DNA of 64,000 nt, taken from positions 248,001 through 312,000 of the forward strand of contig NZ_JAAAXJ010000004.1 in assembly GCF_009910705.1 (NCBI RefSeq), written 5' to 3'. The stretch is from Microvirga arsenatis (GTDB lineage Bacteria; Pseudomonadota; Alphaproteobacteria; Rhizobiales; Beijerinckiaceae). Shown here one piece after another: positions 9,467 to 18,129 of this stretch. Made by a program: the position numbers and the translations under genes. Below the pieces are notes generated by a model. The model searched no databases. It worked only from the letters and a program-made list of their open reading frames with translations, and had not been told where the DNA came from. Position 1 is the first letter of the stretch, and each line of letters starts with the position of its first letter.

Positions 9467-10045
9467 ATGCGCCTGTGCGTCTTCTGCGGCTCCAGTGCCG
9501 GGCAGGATCCCGTCTACCTCGACACGGCGCGGGCGCTGGGGGAGAGCCTGGCCGCCAGGGGCATCAGCCTCGTCTATGGCGGGGCCTCCGTCGGCCTCAT
9601 GGGCGCGGTGGCCGACGCGGTTCTGGCCAAGGGCGGCCATGTAATCGGTGTCATGCCGCAGGCCCTGGTGGACAAGGAGATCGCGCACCGGTCCTTGAGC
9701 GACCTGCGGGTGGTGGGCTCCATGCACGAGCGCAAGGCGCTCATGGCGGAACTCGCCGACGGCTTCATCGCCCTGCCCGGCGGCCTCGGCACCTTCGAGG
9801 AGCTGTTCGAGGTCTGGACCTGGGCGCAGCTCGGCTACCACCGCAAGCCCTGCGCCCTGCTCAATGCCGGCGGCTTCTACGACAAGCTCACGGACTTCCT
9901 GGACGACGTGGTCGCGCGCGGCTTCGTCAAGCCGATCCACCGCGCCATGCTGATCGTCGAGAACGAACCCGCGGCGCTGATCGAGGCGATCCAGGCCTAC
10001 GAGCCGCCGAAGGTCGACAAATGGATCAGGGCGGGCGAGCGGTGA
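9467..10045 (+). CDS. LOG family (TIGR00730) nucleotide 5'-monophosphate phosphoribohydrolase
   Basis: The 192-residue Rossmann protein has the LOG signatures: an early C-G-S-S segment, MHERK (residues 86-90) and PGGLGTFEE (about 104-112). Family members cleave the N-glycosidic bond of nucleoside monophosphates, and some release cytokinin bases from their riboside 5'-phosphates. An AGGAG ribosome-binding site lies 6 bases upstream of the ATG. The stop codon overlaps the GTG start of the NUDIX gene (GTGA), suggesting coupled translation of two nucleotide-hydrolysing enzymes. Confidence 0.9.
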   Translation: MRLCVFCGSSAGQDPVYLDTARALGESLAARGISLVYGGASVGLMGAVADAVLAKGGHVIGVMPQALVDKEIAHRSLSDLRVVGSMHERKALMAELADGFIALPGGLGTFEELFEVWTWAQLGYHRKPCALLNAGGFYDKLTDFLDDVVARGFVKPIHRAMLIVENEPAALIEAIQAYEPPKVDKWIRAGER

Positions 10046-10449
10046 TCGAAATCGTCACCGCTCTCGTCCGCAACGAGCACGGGCAGGTCCTGCTGGTGCG
10101 CAAGCGCGGCACTCGGAGCTTCATGCAGCCCGGCGGCAAGCGCGAGCCAGGCGAGAGCGATCTCGCCTCCCTCGCCCGGGAGATCCGGGAGGAGCTCGGC
10201 TGCGGCCTCGCCGAGGCATCGACACGCAGCCTCGGCACCTTCGAGGCCCCGGCCGCCAACGAGCCGGGGCAATGGGTTCGGGCTACGGTCTATGCGGCGG
10301 AACTGTCGGGCGAGATCGGCTGTCGGGCCGAAATCGCGGAAGCCGCCTGGGTCGATCCGGGCCGGCCGGGGAACAGGCCCCTCGCCCCGCTCACGCGGGA
10401 CATCATCCTGCCTCTGGCCCTTGCCCTGAACGGCGCTCAGGCCTTGTAG
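10042..10449 (+). CDS. NUDIX hydrolase
   Basis: This 135-residue protein starts at a GTG overlapping the stop codon of the LOG gene. It carries a perfect Nudix box, G(x5)E(x7)REIREELG, around residues 36-58. The start of the domain ([21 protein letters not shown]) is typical of house-cleaning pyrophosphohydrolases. The substrate is unknown; coupling with LOG suggests removal of abnormal nucleotides. Its 3' end overlaps the convergent oxygenase gene by 13 bp. Confidence 0.9.
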   Translation: MIEIVTALVRNEHGQVLLVRKRGTRSFMQPGGKREPGESDLASLAREIREELGCGLAEASTRSLGTFEAPAANEPGQWVRATVYAAELSGEIGCRAEIAEAAWVDPGRPGNRPLAPLTRDIILPLALALNGAQAL

Positions 10450-11588
10450 GCGCCCACGCCCTCCCCGAGCTTGGCGTTGTTCGCCTCGCGCACCTTCGCG
10501 GCCTCCTCGTCGTAGAGGAAGGGCAGGAAGGCGAAGCGGCGGCCTCTGGTGACCTTAGATACCGCATGGAGGAGCGGGCAGGAGAACACCACGGCCCCGC
10601 CGGGAGGCGCCTTGTAGCTGCGCGGCCCGTATTCCGGGAAGCTGACCTCCCCGCCCTCGAAATCGCTGTTGAGGTTGATCGATACCGCGAAGCGCCGATG
10701 GGCGGTGCCGCTCGTCGTGTTGTCCCGGTGCGCGCGAAAATGCCCGCCATCCTCCGCCGCATAGCAGGAGACGATGTAGCGCTCCATGCGCGAGGGCTTG
10801 AAGAAATGCACCCGCTCGATCTCGGGATTGACGCGGCGGATGATGCGGTGCTGCACCTGCCGGATCAGATTGGGATCCGTGATCGTGTAGTCCTTGCGCC
10901 GCTTGTGGCTGGGGTCGTGTGCCGCGACGGTCTTGCCGTCGACCTCGCGCATGAAGCCGGATTCCTCGCCGCCATGCTTCTCGTAGAGGCCGATGAGGTT
11001 CTGGCAGAACTCGGGCTCGAACACGTCCGGGATCACGAGCACCGGAGCCGGCAATTCGAAGCCGGCATAAAGGCTGACCGGCGGCAGGGCCCGGAGATAG
11101 GCCATCACCTTCTCCCGGTCGCTGCCATCCTCCTCGAAGGGGAAGATGGCGCGCACGCGCAAGGAGGGGTTGAGCACCATCCAGAAGCGGCGGATCGGCA
11201 CCGGGCCTTGGCCCGGCTGGACATTGCGCGGCAGGGCGCCGTAGAGCCGCCCGACCGATCCGTCGAAGTCCCAGAAATGGCGGATGCCCGGCACGATCTG
11301 CCTCGCGCCCCCCTCCGACTGGTCCGAGGGGTCGAAGCTCACGCCGAACAGGGCGATCTTCTCGTCGTCGAAGAGGGAGCGGTGCTGCTCCTGGAACGAG
11401 GCCAGAGTCGCCTTTCCGACCTCGTCCGCGCCCATGCCGTAGAAGCACAGGACGATGTAGCGGCCGGCCACCGTATCGAAGCTGAATTGCGGGTTGCTGG
11501 TGGAGTTCTGCTTGAACCACGGCACGGGGTCGCCGACCTGGAGCACGCGGTAGGCAGGTTGCACGGCGTCGGCAGGAGCATCGGTCAT
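10437..11588 (-). CDS. Fusion of peroxiredoxin-like domain and prolyl-4-hydroxylase (2OG-Fe(II)) domain
   Basis: The N-terminal half (about residues 15-165) has an AhpC/TSA-type layout (V-G-D-P-V-P-W-F, then G-R-Y-I-V-L-C-F-Y-G). The position where a peroxidatic cysteine is expected reads G-M-G-A-D-E, so the domain looks redox-inactive. The C-terminal half (about 185-365) is a P4Hc-type dioxygenase. It has the iron-binding HRD (H287, D289), a distal H341 in LLHAVSK and an arginine about nine residues further for 2-oxoglutarate. It likely hydroxylates a peptide or small molecule; the substrate is unknown. The gene is single and convergent with the NUDIX gene. Confidence 0.85.
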   Translation of the reverse strand: MTDAPADAVQPAYRVLQVGDPVPWFKQNSTSNPQFSFDTVAGRYIVLCFYGMGADEVGKATLASFQEQHRSLFDDEKIALFGVSFDPSDQSEGGARQIVPGIRHFWDFDGSVGRLYGALPRNVQPGQGPVPIRRFWMVLNPSLRVRAIFPFEEDGSDREKVMAYLRALPPVSLYAGFELPAPVLVIPDVFEPEFCQNLIGLYEKHGGEESGFMREVDGKTVAAHDPSHKRRKDYTITDPNLIRQVQHRIIRRVNPEIERVHFFKPSRMERYIVSCYAAEDGGHFRAHRDNTTSGTAHRRFAVSINLNSDFEGGEVSFPEYGPRSYKAPPGGAVVFSCPLLHAVSKVTRGRRFAFLPFLYDEEAAKVREANNAKLGEGVGAYKA

Positions 11589-11660
11589 GGAAACGGATCC
11601 GGGGTCGAACGGCTCGATTTGTAACGTTATCCGTTATCATGCAGCTGCCGCAGGGACAAG

Positions 11661-12563
11661 CTAGCCCTGCGCGAGGAGCAGCAGGGCAACGCCCCCGAGG
11701 ATCAGCATCATGCCGGCAAGCTCCCGCCGCGAGGTCGCCTGGGCCAGGAAGCGGTGGGAGACCGCCTGCGCCATCAGAACCTCCACCAAGGCCAGGGTGC
11801 GCACATTGGCGGCGGTGGTCAGCGCGAAGCCGATGAACCAGAACTGGGAGGCGAGCGCGCCGAGGAAGCCTGCCCCGAGGGAGGGCCGCCAAGCGGCGAA
11901 GCTCGCCATCAGGGCCTTGCGGTCGAGAAGGCCGAGCCAGAGCAGGAGGATGGCCGTCTGGATCCCCAGGCTCCAGACCAGGGTCGTCGAGGCCCGGATC
12001 AGGGGCGAGCCCTGTTCGAGCGCCAGGATGGCGCCGCGAAAGCCGATGGCCGCGAGCGCAAAGAAGGCTCCGGAGGCGAGGCCGAAGACAACGGGCTTCA
12101 GGCCGGACGAGGCCAAGCCGGTGCCGGGCTTCGCCGACATCAGCACGACCCCCGCGGTTGCCACCGCGATGGCGACTGCCATGGCCGGCGTCAGGGGATC
12201 GCCGAGAAGCAGGAAGCCGAACAGGGCCACCTGCACCGGCTCCGTCTTGGTATAGGCGGTCACGACGGAGAAGGCGCGCTCCCGCATGGCGGCGAGCATC
12301 AGGGCGGTGGCGAGGATCTGGGCGACGGCTCCGGCCAGGGCATAGAGCAGGAAGGCGGGGTTCGGCGCAGGCGCGGCCTCGCCGGTGACGAGGCTCATGG
12401 CCGCCAGGGCGAGGAGCGCGAAGGGAAAGCCGTAGAGGAACCGGATCTGGGTTGCGCCCACGGTGCCGATGGTTTCGGTCAGCCGCCGCTGGGTGGCGTT
12501 GCGGCCTGTCTGCGCCGCTGCGGCGGCCAGGGTTGCCGGAATCCAGAAGAGGGATACATCCAT
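11661..12563 (-). CDS. EamA/DMT-superfamily transporter
   Basis: The 300-residue hydrophobic protein has about ten membrane segments in two EamA-like halves. The first contains F-L-Y-G-F-P-F-A-L-L-A and the second begins near GLASGAFFALAAIGFRGAIL. It resembles drug/metabolite exporters; the substrate is unknown. It is not paired with a regulator and is divergent from dacA with 191 bp between the start codons. Confidence 0.82.
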   Translation of the reverse strand: MDVSLFWIPATLAAAAAQTGRNATQRRLTETIGTVGATQIRFLYGFPFALLALAAMSLVTGEAAPAPNPAFLLYALAGAVAQILATALMLAAMRERAFSVVTAYTKTEPVQVALFGFLLLGDPLTPAMAVAIAVATAGVVLMSAKPGTGLASSGLKPVVFGLASGAFFALAAIGFRGAILALEQGSPLIRASTTLVWSLGIQTAILLLWLGLLDRKALMASFAAWRPSLGAGFLGALASQFWFIGFALTTAANVRTLALVEVLMAQAVSHRFLAQATSRRELAGMMLILGGVALLLLAQG

Positions 12564-12754
12564 GTCGGTCTCGAACCCTGCCGCTCTCTCGCCACTCTCT
12601 TGCCACGGACTTCGTTAAGAAGAGGGGTTTAAACCAAGCAACAAACCACCCAACCTAGCCAAGGCCAGGGTTTGGGGATAAATATGGCCCAGCTGACAGG
12701 CGGGGCCGTCGAGACCCTCTCCGACCGTCGAACGAAGCCAAGGAGTCGTTCCGT

Positions 12755-14161
12755 ATGAACGTTAGCCGAGCCCTCCGCGTCGCAGCCTTCTCCCTTGCCG
12801 CCCTCCTGAGCGGCCAGGCCATGGCTGCCGGTGGCCCTGCCCTTGTCGTCGAGCTCGAATCCGGGCGCGTCCTCCACGCCGAGCGGGCGACGGATCCCTG
12901 GTTCCCGGCCTCCATCACCAAGCTGATGACGGCCTATGTGGCGCTCGAGAAGGTCAAGTCCGGCCAGATTGGCATGGACACGCTCCTCATCGTGTCCGAC
13001 AAGGCGGCTGCCCTGCCCCCGTCCAAGATGGGCTTCAAGCCCGGCACGGAGATCCGGCTCGACAACGCCCTCAAGATCATGATGGTGAAGTCTGCCAACG
13101 ATGTCGCCGCCACCATTGCGGAGAATATCGGCGGTTCGATCGAGGGCTTCTCGGAGCTGATGAATGCTCATGCCCGGCGCTTGGGCATGGTGAGCAGCCA
13201 CTTCGCCAACCCCCACGGCCTGCCCGACGAGCGCAACCAGACTACGGCGCGCGACATGGCGATCCTCGCCCGCGCCCTGCTGCTGGACTTCCCCGAGTAC
13301 AGGGACCTGTTCGACATCGGCGCCATCCAGTTCGGCCGCCGCATCATGCGCAACACCAACGGGCTCATCGGCCGCTATCCCGGCGCCGACGGCATGAAGA
13401 CCGGCTTCATCTGCTCCTCAGGCTTCAACGTGGTGGCGAGCGCCACCCGCAACGGCCGCCATCTCATCACGGTCGTGCTCGGCGCCCCCTCCGCCAACGA
13501 GCGCACCATCAAGGCGGCCGAACTGTTCGACCGCGGCTTCAGCAGCAAGGTGAACTTCACCAACCCGGAACTCACGGCCCTGCCCGCCTCGGCCAATACC
13601 ACCCCGCCGGACATGCGCCCGGTCATCTGCGACCGGCGCGGGCCCATGCCCCAGGAGGATGACGCCCCGGTCGTTGCCGAGACGGACAGCAACATCCCCA
13701 ACCTCTTCTCCTCCGAGGTGATGGCGTTTGCGGGCGATACGCCCGACAAGCCGACGCGCACCGTGCTCGGACCCCGCGCGGCCGTGCAGCCGGAGCGGGT
13801 CTGGGTCGGCCTGAACCCGCCTTCCGAGGCCGAGCTCGCGGCCCAGGCCGCCGCGGAAGCTGCCGCGGAGCAGGCCCGCAGGGCCAAGACCAAGAAGGCT
13901 GCAGCACCCAAGAAGGACAAGGCGCCGGCCGCCGAGGCGGCCAAGGACGACACCGGGACAGAAGCCGCCGCGACGCCCGAGAAGAAGCCCGCCCAGGCCA
14001 ATGCTCCCGGCAAGGCACAACCGCGGGTGAGCGTTACCGTCAAGCCGGTGACCGGCACGGCTCCCAAGCCCCCGGCCAAGCCCGCGGCTCCCTTCGACAT
14101 GAAGGCCAAGCCGCCGCAGAAGGCGGATGCGGCGGGCAAGCCCAAGGCCGTCGCCAACTGA
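12755..14161 (+). CDS. D-alanyl-D-alanine carboxypeptidase (penicillin-binding protein, DacA type)
   Basis: The 468-residue protein has a Sec signal peptide (cleavage near AMA-AGG) and the three motifs of class A low-molecular-mass PBPs: SITK, SAN (KSANDVAATIAE) and KTG (GMKTGFICSSG). It trims the terminal D-Ala of peptidoglycan stem peptides in the periplasm. After about residue 340 comes a long low-complexity tail rich in Ala, Lys, Pro and Glu, unlike the PBP5 C-terminal domain and membrane anchor of E. coli. The tail may tether it to wall polymers. It has its own terminator. Confidence 0.93.
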   Translation: MNVSRALRVAAFSLAALLSGQAMAAGGPALVVELESGRVLHAERATDPWFPASITKLMTAYVALEKVKSGQIGMDTLLIVSDKAAALPPSKMGFKPGTEIRLDNALKIMMVKSANDVAATIAENIGGSIEGFSELMNAHARRLGMVSSHFANPHGLPDERNQTTARDMAILARALLLDFPEYRDLFDIGAIQFGRRIMRNTNGLIGRYPGADGMKTGFICSSGFNVVASATRNGRHLITVVLGAPSANERTIKAAELFDRGFSSKVNFTNPELTALPASANTTPPDMRPVICDRRGPMPQEDDAPVVAETDSNIPNLFSSEVMAFAGDTPDKPTRTVLGPRAAVQPERVWVGLNPPSEAELAAQAAAEAAAEQARRAKTKKAAAPKKDKAPAAEAAKDDTGTEAAATPEKKPAQANAPGKAQPRVSVTVKPVTGTAPKPPAKPAAPFDMKAKPPQKADAAGKPKAVAN

Positions 14162-14185
14162 GGCAGGCAGCCCAACCCTTCGCAG

Positions 14186-14210
14186 CGCCCGGTCACCGAC
14201 CGGGCGTTTT
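14186..14210 (+). terminator. Intrinsic terminator after the DacA gene
   Basis: The stem CGCCCGGT (14186-14193) pairs with ACCGGGCG (14199-14206) across a 5-nt loop and is followed by TTTT. It starts 25 bp after the stop codon. Confidence 0.85.
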
Positions 14211-14288
14211 GCTTGCCGGCACTCTCCGGCCCTCTTGCAATTCGCCGGCATCCGGGCGAACGGTTCGAGCCCGCACATCGACCCCGCC

Positions 14289-15194
14289 ATGACCAACTCC
14301 TCCCCTGCCAACGGCCTGATCTTCGCCCTCGTCTCGGCGAGCCTCTACGGCTTCAACATCGTCTATGCCCGCATGGCATCCTTCGCTGGCGCGAGCGGAT
14401 CGGCCATCGTGGTCTACCGGGTGTTCCTGATGCTGGTCCTGGTGGGGATCGTCGCCGCCGTGGCGAGAAGTTCCCTGAAGGCGGCGCGGGAGGAAAGGGG
14501 CACGCTCCTCCTCCTCGGCGTCGCAACGGCCTTCGTGGGCATCTGCTATCTCTCCTCGGTGGCCTTCATCCCGGTCACCGTGGCGGCGGTGGTGTTCTAC
14601 ACCTTCCCGATCCTGATCGTGCTGGCGAGCCCCTTCGTGGAGGGCACGAGGCTGACGCCCGCCTTGCTGGGCGTCGTGGGCGTTGCGACCCTCGGCGTCG
14701 TCATGGTGGTGGGCCCCGCTTTCGGCGATCTCGACTGGAGAGGCCTCGCGCTGGCCTTCGGCGCGAGCATCGCCACGGCAATCCAGTTCTTCGCCGCCGC
14801 GCGCTGCCGCAGAACGGGCGTGATGGCCAAGACCTTCTGGATCCACCTGCTCGTGCTGCCGACGGCGGCGCTGATCAGCCTCGCCGCAGGACAGTTCGCG
14901 CCGCCCTCGGTGCTGGCCCTTGCGCCCTTCGCGGTTGCGATGACCATCGGCGGCTACGTGTTCGGCTTCGTGCTGCAGTTTCTCGCCCTCAACCGCATCA
15001 CGGCGGTGGCGGCCGGCATCATCTACTGCACCGAGCCGGTGGTGGCCGCGATCTCCTCGGCCCTGATCCTGAACGAGGCCCTGTCCCCCCTCCAGATCGC
15101 GGGGGGTACCCTTGTGCTGGCGGCGATCGTCGCCAACGTTCTCCTGGAGCAGCGCCGCCTCAAGGATGCGCCGCTGGTGCCGATTGCGGATTGA
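14289..15194 (+). CDS. DMT family transporter (EamA)
   Basis: The 301-residue product, starting MTNSSPANGLIFALVSASLYGFNI, has ten predicted membrane segments in two EamA repeats; the second has N-R-I-T-A-V-A-A-G-I-I-Y and E-P-V-V-A-A. The open frame extends upstream through the DacA terminator, so the internal ATG is the start. It lies 5 bp before the CobW-type GTPase gene and is almost certainly cotranscribed with it. That suggests a metal- or cofactor-related substrate, which is inference. Confidence 0.83.
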   Translation: MTNSSPANGLIFALVSASLYGFNIVYARMASFAGASGSAIVVYRVFLMLVLVGIVAAVARSSLKAAREERGTLLLLGVATAFVGICYLSSVAFIPVTVAAVVFYTFPILIVLASPFVEGTRLTPALLGVVGVATLGVVMVVGPAFGDLDWRGLALAFGASIATAIQFFAAARCRRTGVMAKTFWIHLLVLPTAALISLAAGQFAPPSVLALAPFAVAMTIGGYVFGFVLQFLALNRITAVAAGIIYCTEPVVAAISSALILNEALSPLQIAGGTLVLAAIVANVLLEQRRLKDAPLVPIAD

Positions 15195-15199
15195 AACCG

Positions 15200-16345
15200 A
15201 TGACGAACAGCCCGATGACCACTCCTGCCCCCATCCCGCTCACCATTCTCACGGGCTTCCTGGGCTCGGGCAAAACCACCCTGCTCAACCGGCTCCTGAA
15301 AGATCCCGCCCTGCAGGACAGCGTGGTCATCATCAACGAGTTCGGGGAGATCGGCCTCGACCATCTGCTGGTGGAGACGGTGGACGAAGGCATGGTGCTG
15401 CTCTCCGCCGGCTGCCTCTGCTGCACGGTGCGCGGCGACCTGATCGCGACCCTGGAAGACCTGCTGCGCAAGCGCGACAACGGCCGCATCCTGCCCTTCA
15501 GGCGCGTGCTCATCGAGACCACGGGCCTCGCCGATCCGGCGCCGATCCTGCATGCGGTGCTCTATCACCCGTACCTGTCGATGCGCTATGCGGTCGAGGG
15601 CGTGGTGACGGTGGTCGACGCGGTGAACGGGGCTGCGACCCTCGATGCGCATCGCGAAGCGGTGAAGCAGGCGGCCGTTGCGGAGCGCATCGTCATCACG
15701 AAGACGGACCTGATCTCCGACGCGGCAGCACTCCGGGAGCTTCGGGAGAGGCTGCACCGGCTCAATCCCGGCGCAACCCTGCTCACGGCAGATGCCCCGA
15801 CTGACGCCGTCATCGCCGGGGGCCTCTTCGATCTCGAGGGCAGGATTGCCGACGTGGCCGAGTGGCTGCGGACGGAGGCTGTGGAGGAGGCGGAGCGGGA
15901 AAGCCATGCGCATCAGCACGGCCATCACCATCATCACGGCCATGGCCATGGTCACCACCATCATGACGTGAACCGGCACGACGAGAAGATCCGCGCCTTC
16001 TGCCTCACCAGCGACCGGCCGATCCGCCAGGGCACGCTCGACATGTTCCTGGATCTCCTGCGCTCGTCCCAGGGCGCGAAGCTGCTGCGTGTGAAGGGCC
16101 TCGTGGCGCTGGCCGAGGATCCTGAGCATCCGGTGGTCATCCACGGCGTGCAGCACGTGATCCACGTTCCCGCCATCCTGCCGCGCTGGCCGAGCGAGGA
16201 CCGGCGCAGCCGCATCGTCTTCATCGTGGACGACCTCGAGCGCGAGATGGTGGAAAAGCTCTGGAACGCTTTTCTCGGCAAGCCCGCCGTCGACCAGCCC
16301 GATGCGGCGGCGCTCTCCGACAATCCCCTGTCGTTGAGGCGCTAG
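15200..16345 (+). CDS. CobW/COG0523 family G3E GTPase with His-rich metal-binding loop
   Basis: The 381-residue protein has a P-loop GFLGSGKTT (about residues 19-27), the CLCC metal-binding motif (SAGCLCCTVRGDL) and the G4-like TKTD. Between the GTPase domain and the C-terminal CobW_C domain lies a stretch of alternating His and Gly (about residues 236-255) that should bind zinc or nickel. COG0523 proteins are metallochaperones; ZigA/ZNG1 types deliver zinc. No Zur-like box was recognised. It follows the DMT transporter gene by 5 bp. Confidence 0.9.
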   Translation: MTNSPMTTPAPIPLTILTGFLGSGKTTLLNRLLKDPALQDSVVIINEFGEIGLDHLLVETVDEGMVLLSAGCLCCTVRGDLIATLEDLLRKRDNGRILPFRRVLIETTGLADPAPILHAVLYHPYLSMRYAVEGVVTVVDAVNGAATLDAHREAVKQAAVAERIVITKTDLISDAAALRELRERLHRLNPGATLLTADAPTDAVIAGGLFDLEGRIADVAEWLRTEAVEEAERESHAHQHGHHHHHGHGHGHHHHDVNRHDEKIRAFCLTSDRPIRQGTLDMFLDLLRSSQGAKLLRVKGLVALAEDPEHPVVIHGVQHVIHVPAILPRWPSEDRRSRIVFIVDDLEREMVEKLWNAFLGKPAVDQPDAAALSDNPLSLRR

Positions 16346-16358
16346 ATGCTTAAGCCTC

Positions 16359-16403
16359 GCATGATCGTTTCGGAAAACCGGTACCCACTTTTCCGGATCA
16401 TGC
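16359..16403. repeat. Palindromic Rhizobiales-type intergenic repeat
   Basis: A 45-bp element with inverted ends GCATGATC and GATCATGC and an inner pair TTTCGGAAAA/TTTTCCGGA around CCGGTACCCAC. It sits between the convergent CobW-type and ABC permease genes, 13 bp after one stop and 1 bp before the other. From general knowledge, near-identical elements are dispersed in many Rhizobiales genomes. It could end transcription from both sides. Confidence 0.65.
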
Positions 16404-16404
16404 T

Positions 16405-17172
16405 TTAGGCTGCCATCTGCGAGCGCTGCGCCCAGCCGGTCATGGAGCGCTCCGCATAGGCCGTGACCGCGTACATGATCACGCCGAGCACCGCGAGCAC
16501 CACGAGAGCGGCCCAGACCAGGGGCACCTCGAAGGCCGCCGAGGCTCGGGTGAGCAGGTTGCCGATTCCGACGTTCGACGCGTTCTGCTCGCCGATGACG
16601 GAGCCCACATAGGCGAGCGTGATCGCCACCTTCAACGAGCCGAAGAAATAGGGCATCGCGCGCGGCACGCCCACCTTGAACACGATGTCGCGCTTCGAGG
16701 CGCCGAGCGCACGCAACACGTCCTCCATTTCCGGCTCAACCGTAGCGATGCCGGTGGCCACATTCACTACGATGGGAAAGAACGAGATCAGGAAGGCGGT
16801 GAGCACCGGCGGCACCCAGCCGACGCCGAACCAGAACACCAGGATCGGCACCACGGCGACCTTGGGGATCGAGTTGAAGCCCACCAGCAGCGGGTAGGTG
16901 CCCGCATTGACGAGCCGCGAGGAGCCGAGGAGCATGCCGAGCAGGAGGCCGAAGCCCACTGCAAGACCGAACCCCGCCAGGGTCATCCAGAGCGTGTGGA
17001 AAGCGTGATAGGTGAGCTGGCTGCGGTATTCCCACACGGCCCACAGGATCGTGGAGGGCGCCGGCAGGATGAAGCTCGAAATCTTCAGGACGCGGCAGAG
17101 CACCTCCCAGAGAACGAAGAAGCCGATGGTGAAGACCCACGGCGCGAAGACGAGCTGGTTCCTGGTTTTCAT
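16405..17172 (-). CDS. ABC transporter permease (SsuC/TauC/NitT type)
   Basis: The 255-residue protein starts at MKTRNQLVFAPWVF and has about six membrane segments. The BPD-type EAA loop is E-D-V-L-R-A-L-G-A-S-K-R-D-I-V-F-K-V. It is the third gene of a set on the minus strand: substrate-binding protein, ATPase, permease. The ATPase gene ends 7 bp upstream. The family imports sulfonates, nitrate, taurine or pyrimidine precursors; the sequence does not settle which. Confidence 0.9.
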   Translation of the reverse strand: MKTRNQLVFAPWVFTIGFFVLWEVLCRVLKISSFILPAPSTILWAVWEYRSQLTYHAFHTLWMTLAGFGLAVGFGLLLGMLLGSSRLVNAGTYPLLVGFNSIPKVAVVPILVFWFGVGWVPPVLTAFLISFFPIVVNVATGIATVEPEMEDVLRALGASKRDIVFKVGVPRAMPYFFGSLKVAITLAYVGSVIGEQNASNVGIGNLLTRASAAFEVPLVWAALVVLAVLGVIMYAVTAYAERSMTGWAQRSQMAA

Positions 17173-17179
17173 GGGTGTC

Positions 17180-17971
17180 TCAAGCCGCCTGGCGCGCCTG
17201 CGCGATGTGGCCGCGCAGCTCATGGACGAGTTCGGAGAATTCGGGCGTATAGGTGATGTCGAGATCGCGGGGCCTCGGGAACTCCACCCTCCGCTCGGCG
17301 ACGATGCGCCCGGGCCGCGCGCTCATGCAGAAGATGCGGTCGGCCAGGAACGCCGCCTCGCGCAGGTCGTGGGTGACGAGGATGATCGTGACCTTCTGCG
17401 CCGCATGCAGATCGCGCATCACGCACCACAACTCCTCGCGGGTGAAGCTGTCGAGGGCGCCGAAAGGCTCGTCGAGCATGAGGAGCTTGGGCTCGTGGAT
17501 GAGGGCGCGGCACAGGGAGGCGCGCTGCTGCATGCCGCCGGAGAGCTGCCAGGGGAACTTGTGCCCCTGTCCCTTCAGGCCAACCTGGGCGAGCAGGCTC
17601 TCGGCCTTCGCCACATACTCCGCCTTGTGCCGGCGCAGGCGCGAGCGGTGGGGCTCCACGATCTCGAGGGGCAGAAGGATGTTGTCGAGGGTGGTGCGCC
17701 AGGGCAGCATGGTCGGGTTCTGGAACGCCATGCCCGCGAGCTTCACCGGCGCCCCGACTTGCCTGCCGCCCACGATCACCGCTCCCTCCCGGGGGAACTG
17801 CAATCCGGTGGCGAGCTTCATCAGGGTGGACTTGCCGCAGCCCGAAGGCCCGACGATGGCGGCGAACTCGCCTTCGTTCACCTTGAGATTCAGGTTCTGG
17901 ACGGCCGGCAGGCCATCCTCGGCCCGCGCATAGACATGGGTCACGTCGTGAAGTTCGACAAAGACAGACAA
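17180..17971 (-). CDS. ABC transporter ATP-binding protein (SsuB/TauB/NitT type)
   Basis: The 263-residue ATPase has Walker A GPSGCGKST, the Q-loop in F-Q-N-P-T, signature LSGGMQQR, Walker B LLMLDEPFGALD and the switch histidine in VTHD. No ATG gives a good start. The TTG at 17971 (LSVFVELHDVTHVY) has GGAG about 10 bases upstream and leaves the family's usual N-terminus. The open frame continues upstream only through the palindromic repeat at 17989-18119 and is not coding there. Confidence 0.9.
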   Translation of the reverse strand: MSVFVELHDVTHVYARAEDGLPAVQNLNLKVNEGEFAAIVGPSGCGKSTLMKLATGLQFPREGAVIVGGRQVGAPVKLAGMAFQNPTMLPWRTTLDNILLPLEIVEPHRSRLRRHKAEYVAKAESLLAQVGLKGQGHKFPWQLSGGMQQRASLCRALIHEPKLLMLDEPFGALDSFTREELWCVMRDLHAAQKVTIILVTHDLREAAFLADRIFCMSARPGRIVAERRVEFPRPRDLDITYTPEFSELVHELRGHIAQARQAA

Positions 17972-17988
17972 AGGACGCTCCGCTTTTA

Positions 17989-18119
17989 TCCTCCCCTTGA
18001 GGGGAAGGATCGGCTCGAAGAGCCGAGGTGGGGTGGGAAGCGCGACCTTGCAGAACGTAGCGTTTCCCACCCCACCCCGCTCGCGATGCACGCGACCCTC
18101 CCCCTCAAGGGGAGGGTGA
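17989..18119. repeat. Large inverted-repeat element inside the ABC transporter operon
   Basis: The outer arms contain CTCCCCTTGAGGGG and its inverted partner CCCCTCAAGGGGAG. The inner arms are a perfect 13-bp inverted pair (GGTGGGGTGGGAA at 18027-18039, TTCCCACCCCACC at 18064-18076). A small hairpin CGGCTC-GAA-GAGCCG sits at 18011-18025. The whole element could fold into one long hairpin in the mRNA between the substrate-binding protein gene and the ATPase gene. It differs in sequence from repeats A-E. Confidence 0.75.
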
Positions 18120-18129
18120 CAGAGAACGA

